Below, piece after piece: positions 21,928 through 32,800 of a DNA stretch of 64,000 bases (the first letter of the stretch is position 1; every line of letters begins with the position of its first letter). A program made the translations under genes and the position numbers. The DNA lies in NCBI GenBank assembly GCA_027924585.1, contig BSBM01000001.1, forward strand, positions 53,064,501-53,128,500, written 5' to 3'. The stretch is from Larix kaempferi. Taxonomy: Eukaryota; Streptophyta; Pinopsida; Pinales; Pinaceae. The notes beneath the pieces are model-generated. The model worked only from the letters and a program-made list of their open reading frames with translations. It had not been told where the DNA came from and ran no database searches.

Positions 21928-23044
21928 ATGCGGGCACTAAACAAGTTGTTTCAGAGATTGATTCAGTATTGGGATGTCGATACTAATACCTTCATCATCC
22001 GGGGGCAAACTATTGAGCTTACCGTTGAGGACATATACTTTATTACTGGTCTCTCAAGGAGAGGAGACATAATCAATCTGAAAGGGACTTCTCGTTTGGG
22101 TGCACGATCAGTGCAAGAATATGTAAATACATACTGTGTTGCCGGAGCAGAAAAATCGAGAAGCCAAGTCCTGATTTCAACTATTGATGGTCTCCCGCTG
22201 AAAGTGATAGTGAGCATGATCAACCAGGTAGCCGGTAGTGCATCACAACACTTAGCTTCCAGGCATTCAATGCATGTTGGTGTACAGTGCTTGCACGGCC
22301 ATGTTTATGATTGGAGTACTAGCTTGTTGGCAAACATGAAGTATCAACTAACAGGTTGCAAATCTGGCACTATGAAGAATTTTGGGTACAGAAGTATCTT
22401 GTGTACTTTCTTCTTCGAGAGGATGCCTGCTATTAGTTTGGGGATGCCTCTTCCACAGGTTAACCCCCGTGAGCCCAGACTAGGCCGTTGGGGTGAAATT
22501 TTTCTCTGCCAGAGTGGTGGGGAAAGTCACTATTGTTACCACACTGATGACTTCTGGGGTTGGTGGGAGAGGTAAGTACCCACGTTTAAGCAGTTTTCCT
22601 ACGCTGGATTGGATTTCTGTCACGATCCAAAGCTGGTGCTTCCGCCAGGTGGAGCCTGGGGAGATATTGGTATGTTTAAATTTTGAGAATTTATTTAATT
22701 TTTTCAAACTTTTGCAAGTATTTGATTTTTATGAATGAGTTTTGGAGTTCTAATCAAGTGTCAAATGCAGATGTTGGGCATGTTCGTCCTGAGGGCCATC
22801 CTACCATCTATGTGAGGCCAGCAGATATCACCACAGCAGATGCTATGTTGGGAACCCTGGAGAGGAGATGAGTCGGTTGAATCATGAGATTCCTGCATGC
22901 TGCATGGACCAGATACCTGTAGACATGCAGGAAGATGTTGTTGGGGTGCCCCCAGCATGGCTTAGGGTGCTGCGGCGGATTGCTAGACTAGTGATATGCT
23001 ATCGCAATGTGGTAGATGATGAGGAGGTTCCTCCTTCTCCGTAG
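21928..23044 (+). pseudogene. Antisense extra ORF of Tat-A with one intron
   Basis: On the strand opposite to gag-pol, an ATG at 21928 opens a 215-codon frame. The TAA at 22573-22575 interrupts a frame that otherwise continues in register to 22669. There a splice donor (G|GTATGT) and an acceptor (AAATGCAG|AT, 22761-22770) bound a 101-bp intron; phases match and exon 2 reads on as DVGHVRPEGHPTIYV. A one-base shift in a purine run near 22855-22868 then leads to a further 58 open codons ending at 23042-23044. The N-terminal motif IELTVEDIYFITGLS resembles plant mobile domain-like proteins in outline. Antisense ORFs between pol and the 3' LTR are known from Tat-lineage elements. One stop and one frameshift make this copy inactive. 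Assignment to a protein family is tentative. Confidence 0.65.
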
Positions 23045-23229
23045 GAGAAGAAAAACATTATATGTATATATTTTTGAGGCTACTATGCCCAGCTTTTGTA
23101 CTTTTATGACTTGACTTGAGAGACTCATGACTCAAAAACTCATATTTTTTGATACGGTACCAGTTATATACAGTATCGGTTATTTACATGTGTATGCGTT
23201 TTAAATTTTATGTGTGTAATGTTGTTTAT

Positions 23230-23650
23230 AATGTATGATGAAAATGCCAGTCTAAAACATAGTTTGCTAATGAATCAGCTAAAGTGTTTAAACTTCTCGG
23301 AATGTGTTCATATCTAATAGAATGAAATTGTCTTTCCAATAGTCTAACTCGTAGAAACTGACGTAGCAATCCTGGATCCCTGATCTGATAGACACCTATT
23401 AACTGAAAAAAAAATTAATTGTGAGTCAATCCTTACCTCCAGGTACGAAATGCCATGATTGAGAGCATCTCGGAGGAGTTCTATAACTGCACTGTATTCA
23501 GCTACATTATTCGTGGTAGGTACCAGACAAACCCCCCCCCGAAGAAACAAGTTGGTCAGCGGGTGAGTAAATGACCCAAGCTGCTACAGCCAACTAACAG
23601 GTGTGGCGACTGGCACCATCAGCGAATCCTAAGAAATGTGCGGTTGACAT
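23230..23650 (-). pseudogene. Second (plant/archaeal-type) RNase H of Tat-A
   Basis: On the minus strand the order is FADGAS (catalytic Asp, near 23620), a frame shift in a run of nine C at 23533-23541, then TNNVAEYSAVIELL (catalytic Glu), EVRIDSQL (catalytic Asp) and, in another frame, a C-terminal segment with HIPRSLNTLADSLANYVLDW near 23235-23300. This is the type 1 RNase H that Tat/Ogre elements carry in addition to the gypsy one. The gypsy RT and first RNase H that should lie upstream are absent: only about 120 bp separate this domain from the pre-RT segment. Confidence 0.75.
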
Positions 23651-23769
23651 CTGGTACACGACCTGAAAAACACACATAAGATCACCTAACGAACATAACA
23701 AAACTAGCTTTACAAAAATATACAGCTATGTTACAAGAAAAAGTATTTCAGCGTAGGCGTAGTACTTCT

Positions 23770-24201
23770 TCAGGTAGGGTGAATGCCTGGATCCTCCTCA
23801 GGATGTCGGGCAAAGGTGTTATGAAACTCACGGAAAAGATTAGTATACGGAATGATTTCATCAAGATAACATCCCGTTTCAAAGAAAATGTTTCCGTTGA
23901 CCCCAGTGAAAATGTTCACCAACGAGATATGTACTATATTTGCTTCAACAATAGCAACTTGTGAAGGAGTGAGACCAGTATTCTCATCAGGTGGTGAACA
24001 AAATTCACCTCTCTCTAACAGGTTAAGAAAAGGAAACGAGAAGGACACGTGATCTATATGTTCACGAGGGTGGTCTGGGTCGTTCAAAGCTTCTAACATT
24101 TCCTCATCAGAAGGTAAAGTAATTCCTGAACTGTCGAGAGAATGGATCGGGTCAGGTGTCTGGGTAGTGGCACAATCTATGTTTGACTCGACAGACACCA
24201 A
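23770..24201 (-). pseudogene. Pre-RT segment of Tat-A pol
   Basis: The frame contains LPSDEEMLEALNDPDHP and YTNLFREFHNTFARHPEEDPGI, which line up with LRTDEEILEAL-like and INLFREFRDVFSWSY segments of Tat-B. In intact elements this stretch leads straight into RT. Here it ends in a stop and RT is deleted. Confidence 0.72.
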
Positions 24202-24417
24202 TTAAGTCGACATATGTTCTGTTGTAGTTTGTTGAGAATCCAAGTGGGTAACTTCTACAACAGGGATGGGCACGGAGGGGTTATTATTAGTTGGGAGAAA
24301 CTCAGAATCAGTTGTTGAACTAACCATAGGAGTTTCAGACGATGAACATCCCTCAGTACCAACAAATAAAGTAGGAGCGGGTAGGTCAAAAGTGCCAATT
24401 AGTGATCCGAAAATTCC

Positions 24418-24798
24418 TTATCCTAAACTCTCGCCAACTGGGGTGTTTTGATCAATCAGAGGAACTGTGGTTTCCGTAGAAGTCTGGTGTTTTCCTTGAG
24501 TGAAAGAAAGTTGATCGACTGTAACGATCTTACCTTCAAATGGGAACATGAACACTTGAAAAACTGCCGATGTTATAGCTTGCATGGCATAAGTCCAACT
24601 CCTGCCCAATAACATGTTGTAATCGAGTAAAGCGTCCAGAACTTCTATCTCAACAACAACTGTCTTACTGGCCAAAGTGACATTAAATGATGGCAAAACT
24701 CCATGTGGACGGAAATTTCTGCCATCAAATGCAGTAAGCATTGTGTTGGAAGGGACTAACTCAGGAGAACCTAGAGCTTTCCAACAGGAAATCGACAT
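24418..24798 (-). pseudogene. Protease C-terminal region of Tat-A
   Basis: The motif LLDYNMLLGRSWTYAM, the LGR-W type end of a retropepsin, is followed by FPFEGKIVTVDQLSF. Tat-B has the same order (LDYNLLLGRSYMYAM ... FPHEGRVVKVDQL). The active-site DSG/DTG part should lie around 24800 and is not clear. A stop at 24831 separates it from gag. Confidence 0.72.
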
Positions 24799-24831
24799 TA
24801 CGCAATTCGACGCTCCCTCATCTACTACAGC

Positions 24832-27391
24832 TCATCTAATGGTCATTGGACCATGAACGACCTCAATCTGGAGGGCAACGTGATATGGAAACCGGTATTT
24901 GACATCAGTCATATCAAATCGCGCAGACATGTTGGAGGACTCCATACTCCCAAAAGCTGCCAGAAGTGCATTTCGTTGCAATGGACAACTCTGCAAGACT
25001 TCTAGAGTAGACATGGCACAAGGGGTTTGGGCTAGATCTTCAACCACATTGTAGTTAGAAGCAGCCCGTGTGTTGGGATTGTGCGATGCCCTCTTCAAGA
25101 CACCTTTTGGAATCTTGGGCATTGGGTCCACAGGTATGTGGAGTGGAGTGGAGGATTCAGCAATCTCCTTATCCTTTTTCTGCGCTTCCGGGGTATAGTT
25201 CCTGGCTCTAGTTTGCAAAAGTGCATCTGAGTTAACCATGTTTATGAATGTTTGATCAACCGAAGCGTGCGAAGTGCCCCCATTTTTGGAGTTGCCAGAA
25301 ATTGAGCCTTGCCCTTTAGGAAATGGATCTTTCAAGACGGCAGGCTTCTTCTCTCTTAAGAGCTTCTGGGCTTCTTCGAGTAGAGGGCATTGGTGGGTAA
25401 GGTGGTTCTGCTTGCAAAGTTTACAAGGGAACTTCACTTTCTTTTCTTCCTTGTTACCCTCTTCGGCATTGTATTTTTTGGGCTTTTGTTGATTCCCCTC
25501 TCCTTTCTTGCCCTTTTTTTTGTTGTTGGGCTGCCGAGGGCCCTTTTGATTGTTCTGAACCTGATTGACAGGCTCAGACATAGAAGGAGAGGTTGTGACG
25601 GAAGCAATGTCTGCAGTTGAATGTTTGACAGTTAAGGCTTGGACCTGTTTGGTCAGTGCTTCGAAGGCTGCAGAGTTAACTGAACCCACTATGCCGTCAG
25701 CATGTGGTCCAGGTTTGGGTCTACTCAAATCAGTGTTTGATCTCGGTGCGTCAGGTATAATCTTGTATAGTAAACCAGATTGTGCATATACAAGGTCTAA
25801 CTGTTGAGTCCTTAAGATGGCTTCTTCTTCATTGGATACTCCAGATGTCGCTACTTCCTTAGAAATATAAGGAAGGAGTGATTTCAAGTACCACTCAAGC
25901 AGGAACTCTGGAGGAATGTTGTCCTTTATGAGCCTCTTCCATCTTCGCCACTCCTGAATGTGGTCAGATAAGTGAGTGGCTTTGTTTTGTCTAAAAGTAG
26001 ACAAAAGTTCTGTCTCGGCATCATACCGAACAAGAAGCTGGAAATGGTTCAAAAAGACGGTTGCTAGGTCTCCAAAGCTAGAGAAAGTAGCCGCAGGTAG
26101 TTCAATGTACCATTTGGCTGCAGGACTAGTTAAGGTCCTTTGAAACAATCTCAATCTGATGGAATCCTCGTTTAAGGAATTGGAAGAACACCAAAGGTGG
26201 AAGGTAGTGACATGGTCACCAGGATCTTCACCTGTTTTGCCTTCGAATTTTGGAATATTCGAAGGTAATTTGGTGGGAACTGATGGCCACGTGGCATTAT
26301 GACACACAGGATCATTTGTCAGTTTTGAAAGGTCTGGCAAATTCAAAGTTGCCAAGAAAGGTAGACGAGGCCGGTAAGATGATGCTTGATAAGGGGAACC
26401 ACCCATTGTTTGTCCCATGAATTGTTGGTAAGGATTGCCCCCAGCCATCTGGTGATAAGGGTTGCCCCCGGCCATGTGTTGATAGGAGTTCCCACCCACC
26501 AACTATTGATAGGGGTTGCCCCCAGTTAACTGTTGGTAGAGGTTACCCCCAGATATTTGTTGGTAGGGGTTGCCCCCTGCCAGCTGTTGTTGTTGTATGA
26601 AAGAGTTATTAAAGTTTACCCACCCATACGAGAGTGGATTAGTGCTTTGTGGGTTCGTCCACTGTGGCTGGGTGTTAGCCCCGCCATATTATTGGTTAAA
26701 GATATTACCCCCTCCCCCTGAGAATAAGGAAAAAGGGGTGTTACCTGCAGGCATGTTACCTTGATTCAAGTTAGGGCCTACAAAGGTGTTGAAACCAGTA
26801 GAAGCTGATGTGGACAGTGCAGTCATGGTACCCATGACTGGCATGTTTGCAGAAGCACTTGGTCCTACCACATGTGTGGAAACCCAAGTACTAGGAATAT
26901 GATATAACGGTTGCGAAGTAGAAGGTGTTGCATAGTTGGCCATACTGTTAGGTCCAACAGTAGATGTAGGAATAGATGCCATCGTTGTAAAACTAGGCAT
27001 ACCTAATGTACTAGTGTTGAAACTGAAAGATGGAGTAGGCACAGATGTGGTTTGTGCCTGACTAGATGTAGCATTAAAAGAAGGGTTAACTGTGCTGGTA
27101 TTCATACCTAAAGTGGGAGTTTGGGGACCCCCTTGTTCACCTCCTGTGTTAGACATCAGATGATCGGGAAACAAAAGATCTGCACTGAAAAAGGGGCTGC
27201 TGGAAACCAACAGGTGACAGAAGCGGAATTCTAGTATTGGTTAAGGGAGGATTGAAAGGAGTGCTATACTCCGCGGAAGTAAGATCTTCCACCTCAACAG
27301 TACTAAAGTGTTGTTGATCTGTGATACCTAGTAGTGGTTCCTCAGGAACCTCAATTTCAAGGTTTTCTGTTACAAGGATTTCTTCAAGCAA
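24832..27391 (-). pseudogene. gag of Tat-A
   Basis: The main frame (24832-26502, 556 codons) holds the capsid region (IPKFEGKTGEDPGDHVTTF, LTSPAAKWYIELP, LNHFQLLVRYDAETELL) and one CX2CX3HX4C knuckle (CKLCKQNHLTHQC). Upstream a stop near 26503 and a shift near 27150-27210 separate it from an N-terminal Ser/Thr/Pro-rich part (26689-27210) and the start region (27149-27391). The capsid region is intact over more than 500 codons, unusual for a copy this damaged in pol. Confidence 0.82.
26417..26590 (-). repeat. 27-bp coding repeat in Tat-A gag
   Basis: Six units, seen as TTGCCCCC-type cores at 26435, 26462, 26489, 26516, 26543 and 26570, exactly 27 bp apart. They encode nine-residue repeats of the type M-A-G-G-N-P-Y-x-Q on the minus strand. 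A stop is present in one unit. Confidence 0.88.
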
Positions 27392-29498
27392 TTCTAATTT
27401 AGAGGTAATTTCTGAAGAAATACCGGGGTTTACCCACTGTCGTCTAGCTGGTTGTATAGGTTCTGTCCTAACTGGTGGAAGGTTTTGAATCCTTCTCGAT
27501 CTACGGAGTTGTTGATTCTTCGTGATTATAAATATAAAATAACAGACTAAAACCTAGTGGCCACTAAGACTAAGGGGCAAACAGCACACCAACTAAAAAA
27601 ATTCCTAAGTATACAAACCAGTCAAACAAAGGTGCCTTCCGGAGAAGAGTCTGGGATGATTAGGGCCAACGAAGGAAGAAAGATAGTTACCCGGGGTCCA
27701 CAATACAATGACTAAGGGTGCAAGCGCTAGAATCACCCAACCACCCTCCCAATGACCTGCACGGGGTTTCCTCCCACGTTCGTCTTAGGTACAACAGATA
27801 TACCCTCTGCTGTCACCTGTGTATGAACCTAGAAGTCTGATACTATGGATACCACAACACCGAAAATTCCTGGGGGAACAGTCACCGGTCGAATCAGAAA
27901 GCGTGGGCAGGGTAGCTAAGCCTGAAACTCGAAAGAGTCCCCAATACGCAATCAGATCCTGGCGTATGCTCGAACAGTAAGTAGGAGGAGTATTCCCACA
28001 AACTGATCTCGCAATGACCTACTGCATAGATCCCAGGCAAATTTTGAGTGAGGTGGGTTTACCTATGATAGTCTTACTACGATTGTTGTGCAATGTGTGA
28101 TCTTGGGTGGTTTAAGGTGATTTAAACCCAAGACCCTAACCAAAACTAGTTGGTGTAGTGTACCCTAAAAAAGAAAAAGTTTCTAGTTCATTTTATTAAC
28201 AAATTTTAGTGATTTTATTACGCAAAAAGGATAGTGGGTGTGTGAGAGTGGTTATAACAAGAAAACAAAAATGCCAATATAATTCAAACTTTCCTACAAC
28301 AAAGCTTTTTCATTTTTTATGTCTACTTCTTTTCAAAACTGAAAATCTAAGCAAACTTACTAAAAAAAAATTTTTTGTTTTCTTTTTAAAATTATACTAA
28401 GCTATTTTGCAATAACTGAAACAAGTTCTACTTAAGCTTAAAATACCAATTTCTTTTTGCTTTTTCAATAAACGGAAAAGAACTATGCAAAAATGGAAAG
28501 CCAAATAAAACTTTCTATGCAAAGCGTGTAAGTATGGCTAAAAGTTCTTAGGCCTATAGCTGTCGAAACTCTAGCTCGAAAAAGACTTAGTCTACAGGTT
28601 TTTTACAAAGGAAAAAGCCTCTAAACTTGGGCACAAAGTGGAAGAAAACAAAGGAGAAAGACACCACAGGACTGACCTAAAGTATCTAGCCCTAGCAAGA
28701 CCACAAATCCAAGCACAAGTAGACAAGCAAGCTTCCCTACTAACACAAAGAAACTGAGAGATGAAACTAGCCTACAGCTGTGTAAAAATCACTTGTAACC
28801 AGCAGAAGACAATGAGTTTAGGAAGAATGAAACTTGACCAAAAAGAAGACACCCTAGAGGCTCTACCAAGGACCAAACCCTAAACAAAGGATGGGAGTAG
28901 TAGAGAGTAGACAACTGTCACCACAAACAACGGATACAGGGGTATGCAGGTTTGTAAGCGGGCAACATGCAGTCAGGGTCTGAAAAAGTGAAAGTGTTCG
29001 TCACCAAACACCACCAAGTCTTCCAAAAAGTCAATAAAAAGTCCCAAAAATCCCAAAGGTCAACAAGCGGTTTCAAAGATGGAAAAAACTTTAAGGAGAG
29101 GTTCTATGACTTGAACAACAATTAAAAACCTAATGCAATCATCAAGGGGATCCTACAGCACAGTCAGCAAATCATATCCAAGGGCTAAAAACAAGCAAAC
29201 CAAAAATTGACTGCTTCAAAAAATGTACTCTACTGTGTAGTAGAGAAACTCGTGCCCCTACTGAAACGGGCGCTACTGTATATACAGAACAGTAGTGTAT
29301 GGGCACTACTGTACATATACCAGAGTAGCGCTCATATCTCAAAGGCTTGAAAACTGACTTTGGAAGGTATAAAAAACTGATGAAAGCAAGCAAGAACAAT
29401 GCAAGGGATACCTAAAAAGGTTCTTGACACATCAAAGAAGTCAAAACAAACTGAGAAAACACACAAGAACAAGGTTTCCTAAAGCCAAAAACTCTATT
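27392..29498 (-). other. Tat-A 5' leader
   Basis: About 2.1 kb between the primer site and gag, with no recognisable protein. Long leaders are usual in Tat/Ogre elements. Near the primer site it holds a hairpin cluster (29228-29340). Short open frames (28209, 29172, 29424) do not look coding. Confidence 0.6.
29228..29340. repeat. Hairpin cluster in Tat-A leader
   Basis: CTCTACT 29228-29234 pairs with AGTAGAG 29239-29245 across a 4-base loop, and CAGTAGTG 29290-29297 pairs with CACTACTG 29304-29311 across TATGGG. The words AGTAGCG and GGGCGCTACT are the same as in the LTR U3. Confidence 0.75.
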
Positions 29499-29516
29499 TC
29501 CCCAGTGGAGTCGCCA
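29499..29516 (-). promoter_or_regulatory. Tat-A primer binding site
   Basis: The minus strand reads TGGCGACTCCACTGGGGA, three bases inside the LTR. This form is characteristic of Tat/Ogre elements, which are reported to use an Arg tRNA; the tRNA assignment is from family knowledge. Confidence 0.82.
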
Positions 29517-29519
29517 GTC

Positions 29520-30575
29520 TGTAGGCGGATATTTCTACCCTATAGCCAGGAAACTAAAGCTATCAACTTGGTCGGGGTGACAGGTAAGTGTATTGATGCT
29601 ATTACAGAGGTGTTTACAAAAGAAATAGATTGTAGATTTAGGGAACACACCTTTTAACCGACGTCTGATCCTAGCCTCGACCCGGTCTCGTGTCCAGCTT
29701 CTGAATCTACCTTTCCTTTAGCAAACCTGCAACAACAATACCTTTCTCAAAACATTTTGGGCAATATATAACGCTTGACATAAACAAAAGCAATGTTTAA
29801 CATTCAGCATTGACCAAAATAAATCCAATTTAAGATGCCATTAAATAACACATTCAAATTGGAACAAGAAAAACACTTCAACCTTTATTTGTCAAAAAGT
29901 GGAATGAAGTACAAGTATACCTGACAATGAAGCAGGCTCCTGCAACTAGATTCTGGGCTCTGGCTCTGCTCTGGCTTGGATGTATTCTGCAACAACTTCT
30001 CCAATGTCTTAAAGTTTCTCCATTAACTCATCCTCTAGCTTTTCTAACAATCATTTCTTCTAACAATTTCTAACCTTGCTCCTTTAACCTTCTTGGTATT
30101 TATAGGTTCAAAGAAACAGTTCAGGTCAAGATGCAGTTATGGAGGAATTTGTGGGAGGTAGGAAACTGCCATCAACTAATCCTCCTCGATGAATTAATAT
30201 ATTTTTTAATCATCTTTTAAATGTACGTGACTCTTCTTCAGTGGAGTAGCGTATAGGGCGCTACCCTAGTGTTTAACAACTAGCGCTCAATCGATTTTAA
30301 ATGTCGAGCGCTACTTTGCTACACTGGAGTAGCGTATACTTTGATATGGGCGCTACTATTATACAGTGGAGTAGCGTATGGGCACTAGTCTCTTTGATTA
30401 GAGTAGCGCTCATATCTTAAAATGATATTTTTTGTGGTTTTCCAGTATTTTCAGGAAATGGAATGAGTTGTCATATGGTCAAAGGTCAACATGCTCCTCC
30501 ATCCAAATTGTCCTTTTGTGTGATCAGCAGCTCAGGGCGATCACGAACGGAGAGGTGCAAGTTTGACCTATAACA
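29520..30575 (-). repeat. Tat-A 5' LTR
   Basis: 1056 bp, partner of 18090-19145. The TATA box (minus, 30095-30104) and the GTAGCG inverted repeats of U3 are conserved. Confidence 0.95.
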
Positions 30576-30898
30576 GAATGATGCCAAGTGTAGTGGGGAA
30601 ATCTAGCCATGTGTGGGTCCCACTTCCTCCGTGTGTCTTCATGATCAAATGCCACTTTGATTTTCACTTGTATATATTTATTTAGCTCCTTTATTAAATA
30701 TTTATTCCATTCTAATGTTCAAACATCATTTATTATTCCCCTTATTCCAAATCCCAAAGCTTCCACCCCAAACCTAGAAAACTAATAATTTTCCTCCTTG
30801 GCAATTATTTGACCCTTAGCATCAATTTGAAAAAATCTAATGAATATGTCCAATATGCTTAGGACATTGTGACCCAATGCAAAATTTGGGACATGACA
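30576..30898 (-). repeat. Outer gypsy 5' LTR, second segment
   Basis: Continuation of the LTR split by Tat-A at 18089. It ends at GGGACATGACA, so on the coding strand the LTR starts TGTCATGTCCC. Outside it the sequence becomes LINE-like. Confidence 0.65.
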
Positions 30899-31089
30899 CA
30901 TTGAAGAAGGATAAGGAGAAAGGCTTGGATCAACCTTCTAAATAAGGTACACATCCTTCTAACCCTAATATCTTTTCTTAGTATATGTATATGCACTAAC
31001 ATTGTATGTCTGACTTTTCATATTAGTATGTTGGTAGTCTCTTACCTTCTATAGGATAATTTCCCAAACAACACAAGGGTTCTGAAATT

Positions 31090-31200
31090 TCTTGAGCTTT
31101 ACGACCTTCCATCATTGTTTCCTGAAGAAGGGTGATTGAGGTATTTAAATTCCTGATCATCCTGTTGAGATCATTTAGTTATGGGGTGCTCCCTAACCCC
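31090..31200 (-). pseudogene. LINE ORF2 endonuclease N-terminus
   Basis: Minus-strand translation gives RMIRNLNTSITLLQETMMEG preceded by GLGSTP and one stop. The pattern GLG...SI.LLQET is that of plant L1 apurinic-type endonucleases, where the Glu of LQET is catalytic. Only this N-terminal piece remains. Confidence 0.65.
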
Positions 31201-31487
31201 CTCAGGTTGTAGGACAAACAAAGCATCAAGGAGCCCTAGCCTTGGATTTTCCTGCTCTAAGGGCCATGTTTATAGTTATCTTCTTTCCCTCTTTCACCTC
31301 CACCTCTTTTCTTTTTATCCTTATAAATTAGGGATTTCCAACCCAAAGTGACCTTAGCGAGGGGGGTCAAATGCAAGACCACCCATTGAGGCTCTTTCTT
31401 CCACCCTAGAGAGTGCCACCCTGAACCTAGTGTTGTAAATTTTTTGCTTTACCCAAGAGGGTGGGTTTCCCTTAATTAGGGGCGATG

Positions 31488-32508
31488 TCACCTCAGCACT
31501 ACCTCAAGAAACATACATTTACTCTCTTGTCCTTTTTCTGCGATGGGAAGGGATTTAGGAGAAAGAGTATTAGGGAACACTAATGTGTTCATTTCCTTTA
31601 AATCTACAGGGTTTAACGGAGACAAATCCTGATTTCCCAAGGATTGGGATGCCTTATCAAAGGGGGAAATTGATATAGCCATATTGACAGAAGGAAATAA
31701 GGTTTCAAGGGTAAGATCTCAAAAAGAATTAGGAGCTTCGATCTTACCAGGAAGTGGGATGTTTTCCACCTCCTTCGTTCGGTCTCCGACCTCGATCACT
31801 ATCTCGTCTCCTTTCTCTTCTATGTCATGATTTGCTTCATTGATCATCGTATCCACCACCTTTTTTAAATCCAAATATTTTTGTGCTTGGAGGAACCATC
31901 CGTAGAACTTGGACATTCCCTGATTAAATGGCCTTCCTTTCAACAGCCAAAACATCGAAATCAACATGCCATTTTTTTAGAATTAGCCCAGAAGGACCCC
32001 ACCTCCATTTGTGCTCTAGTAGCTTCTTTCTCTCCTCCTTTGAATTTACCTTGATCAATATCCAACCACGAGACATAATATGGAAGAATGGAACCCGGTT
32101 CAGGATAGGTTTCTAGTTACCCTCCATCCAAATTTTAAGAGATGTTTCTCCAATGACCTTTTTACATAAACACCCTACTAGAGCGAGGTTGAGATAACCA
32201 GGGACTTCCTTGATTCTGATATCCCTGGCCACTGATAGAGAAACCTTGTCTTTTTTTGCACGCAGACCATTTTTTCAGATTGGACCATTGAAGTCGCCTG
32301 CCCTGTGCATACCCTCACCATTATTAAGTTTCATGGGAGGTGAATTATACTCTGGAAATTGCTTTGAACCGTTCGAAGGTGATGTCATATCGATCTGCCC
32401 CATGTTTGATTCATTATAGCAGCATTTAAATTCATGATCCACGCTAAAAATCGGGCCCTTCGGGGAGGGCCTATCGTAATCGACTTCGTCGATAAACATA
32501 GAGATCAT
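31488..32508 (-). pseudogene. LINE ORF1-like protein with DUF4283 region
   Basis: Pieces in order: an N-terminal segment (32275-32508), then GYLNLALVGCLCKKVIGE, GWILIKVNSKEERKKLLE and WRWGPSGLILKKW (about 31990-32220), the conserved blocks of the DUF4283 domain of plant LINE ORF1 proteins. A degenerate knuckle-like stretch and an acidic tail (31719-31967, 31488-31682) follow. At least two in-frame stops are present. Confidence 0.65.
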
Positions 32509-32660
32509 TTAAACCGAAACAGATGGACTTTCCCTCAAAATGAAAACTTTAAAACTGTTGGCAGGCGATTTGGAGATGGAGTATCTCATCATTGCGGATG
32601 TTAGGATAGGAAGAAGGTACCGCAGAAGGACGAGCGCCCACGACAAGTATTTTTGGGTAC

Positions 32661-32800
32661 TTTTGAGTCAGTTAGACCGCAGTATGCGGGTTTTTGGGTC
32701 ATTGGACCATGACAAATGTATTTTCGGTCATTTGGACCGGGTCATATGTATTTTGAGTCATTTAGAACGCATTGTGCAGATTTTGAGTATGTTTTGTAGA
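32661..32800 (+). repeat. 30-bp tandem repeat
   Basis: Units beginning TTTTGAGTCA or variants start at 32661, 32691, 32721, 32751 and 32781, an exact 30-bp period over about 4.5 units. Several units contain a small inverted repeat such as GGTC...GACC or CGCA...TGCG. It lies upstream of the plus-strand gypsy remnant and may belong to its LTR or leader, but no second LTR is present to prove it. Confidence 0.75.

Larger units (their letters stand above)
18090..30575 (-). mobile_element. Tat-lineage Ty3/gypsy element (Tat-A)
   Basis: A 12,486-bp element with two 1056-bp LTRs and the identical flank GAATG on both sides (18085-18089 and 30576-30580). Reading on the minus strand: 5' LTR, an arginine-tRNA-type primer site, a ~2.1-kb leader, gag, protease, a pre-RT segment, a second (plant-type) RNase H, an antisense ORF, a long 3' untranslated region and the purine tract. 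The second RNase H and the antisense ORF are features known from the Tat/Ogre lineage. RT, the first RNase H and integrase are missing, so this copy is non-autonomous. I count about 27 LTR differences (near 2.5%), younger than copia-1. Confidence 0.93.
30901..32510 (-). mobile_element. Decayed L1-type LINE, ORF1 and start of ORF2
   Basis: On the minus strand an ORF1 remnant (31488-32508) is followed by the beginning of an ORF2 endonuclease (31090-31200). The element is cut off at its 3' side by the outer gypsy LTR at 30898. Stops and shifts are frequent. Confidence 0.68.

Noticed and set aside
22571-22579. GGTAAGT at 22571 as the splice donor of the antisense ORF
   Set aside because: It is a good consensus, but its phase does not fit the acceptor at 22770, whereas the donor at 22669/22670 fits and the intervening codons (FKQFSYAGLDF, LPPGGAWGD) look coding.
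27066-27391. Open frames in the N-terminal part of Tat-A gag as separate proteins
   Set aside because: They are pieces of one gag separated by a frame shift and continue in composition and strand; kept as one gag remnant.
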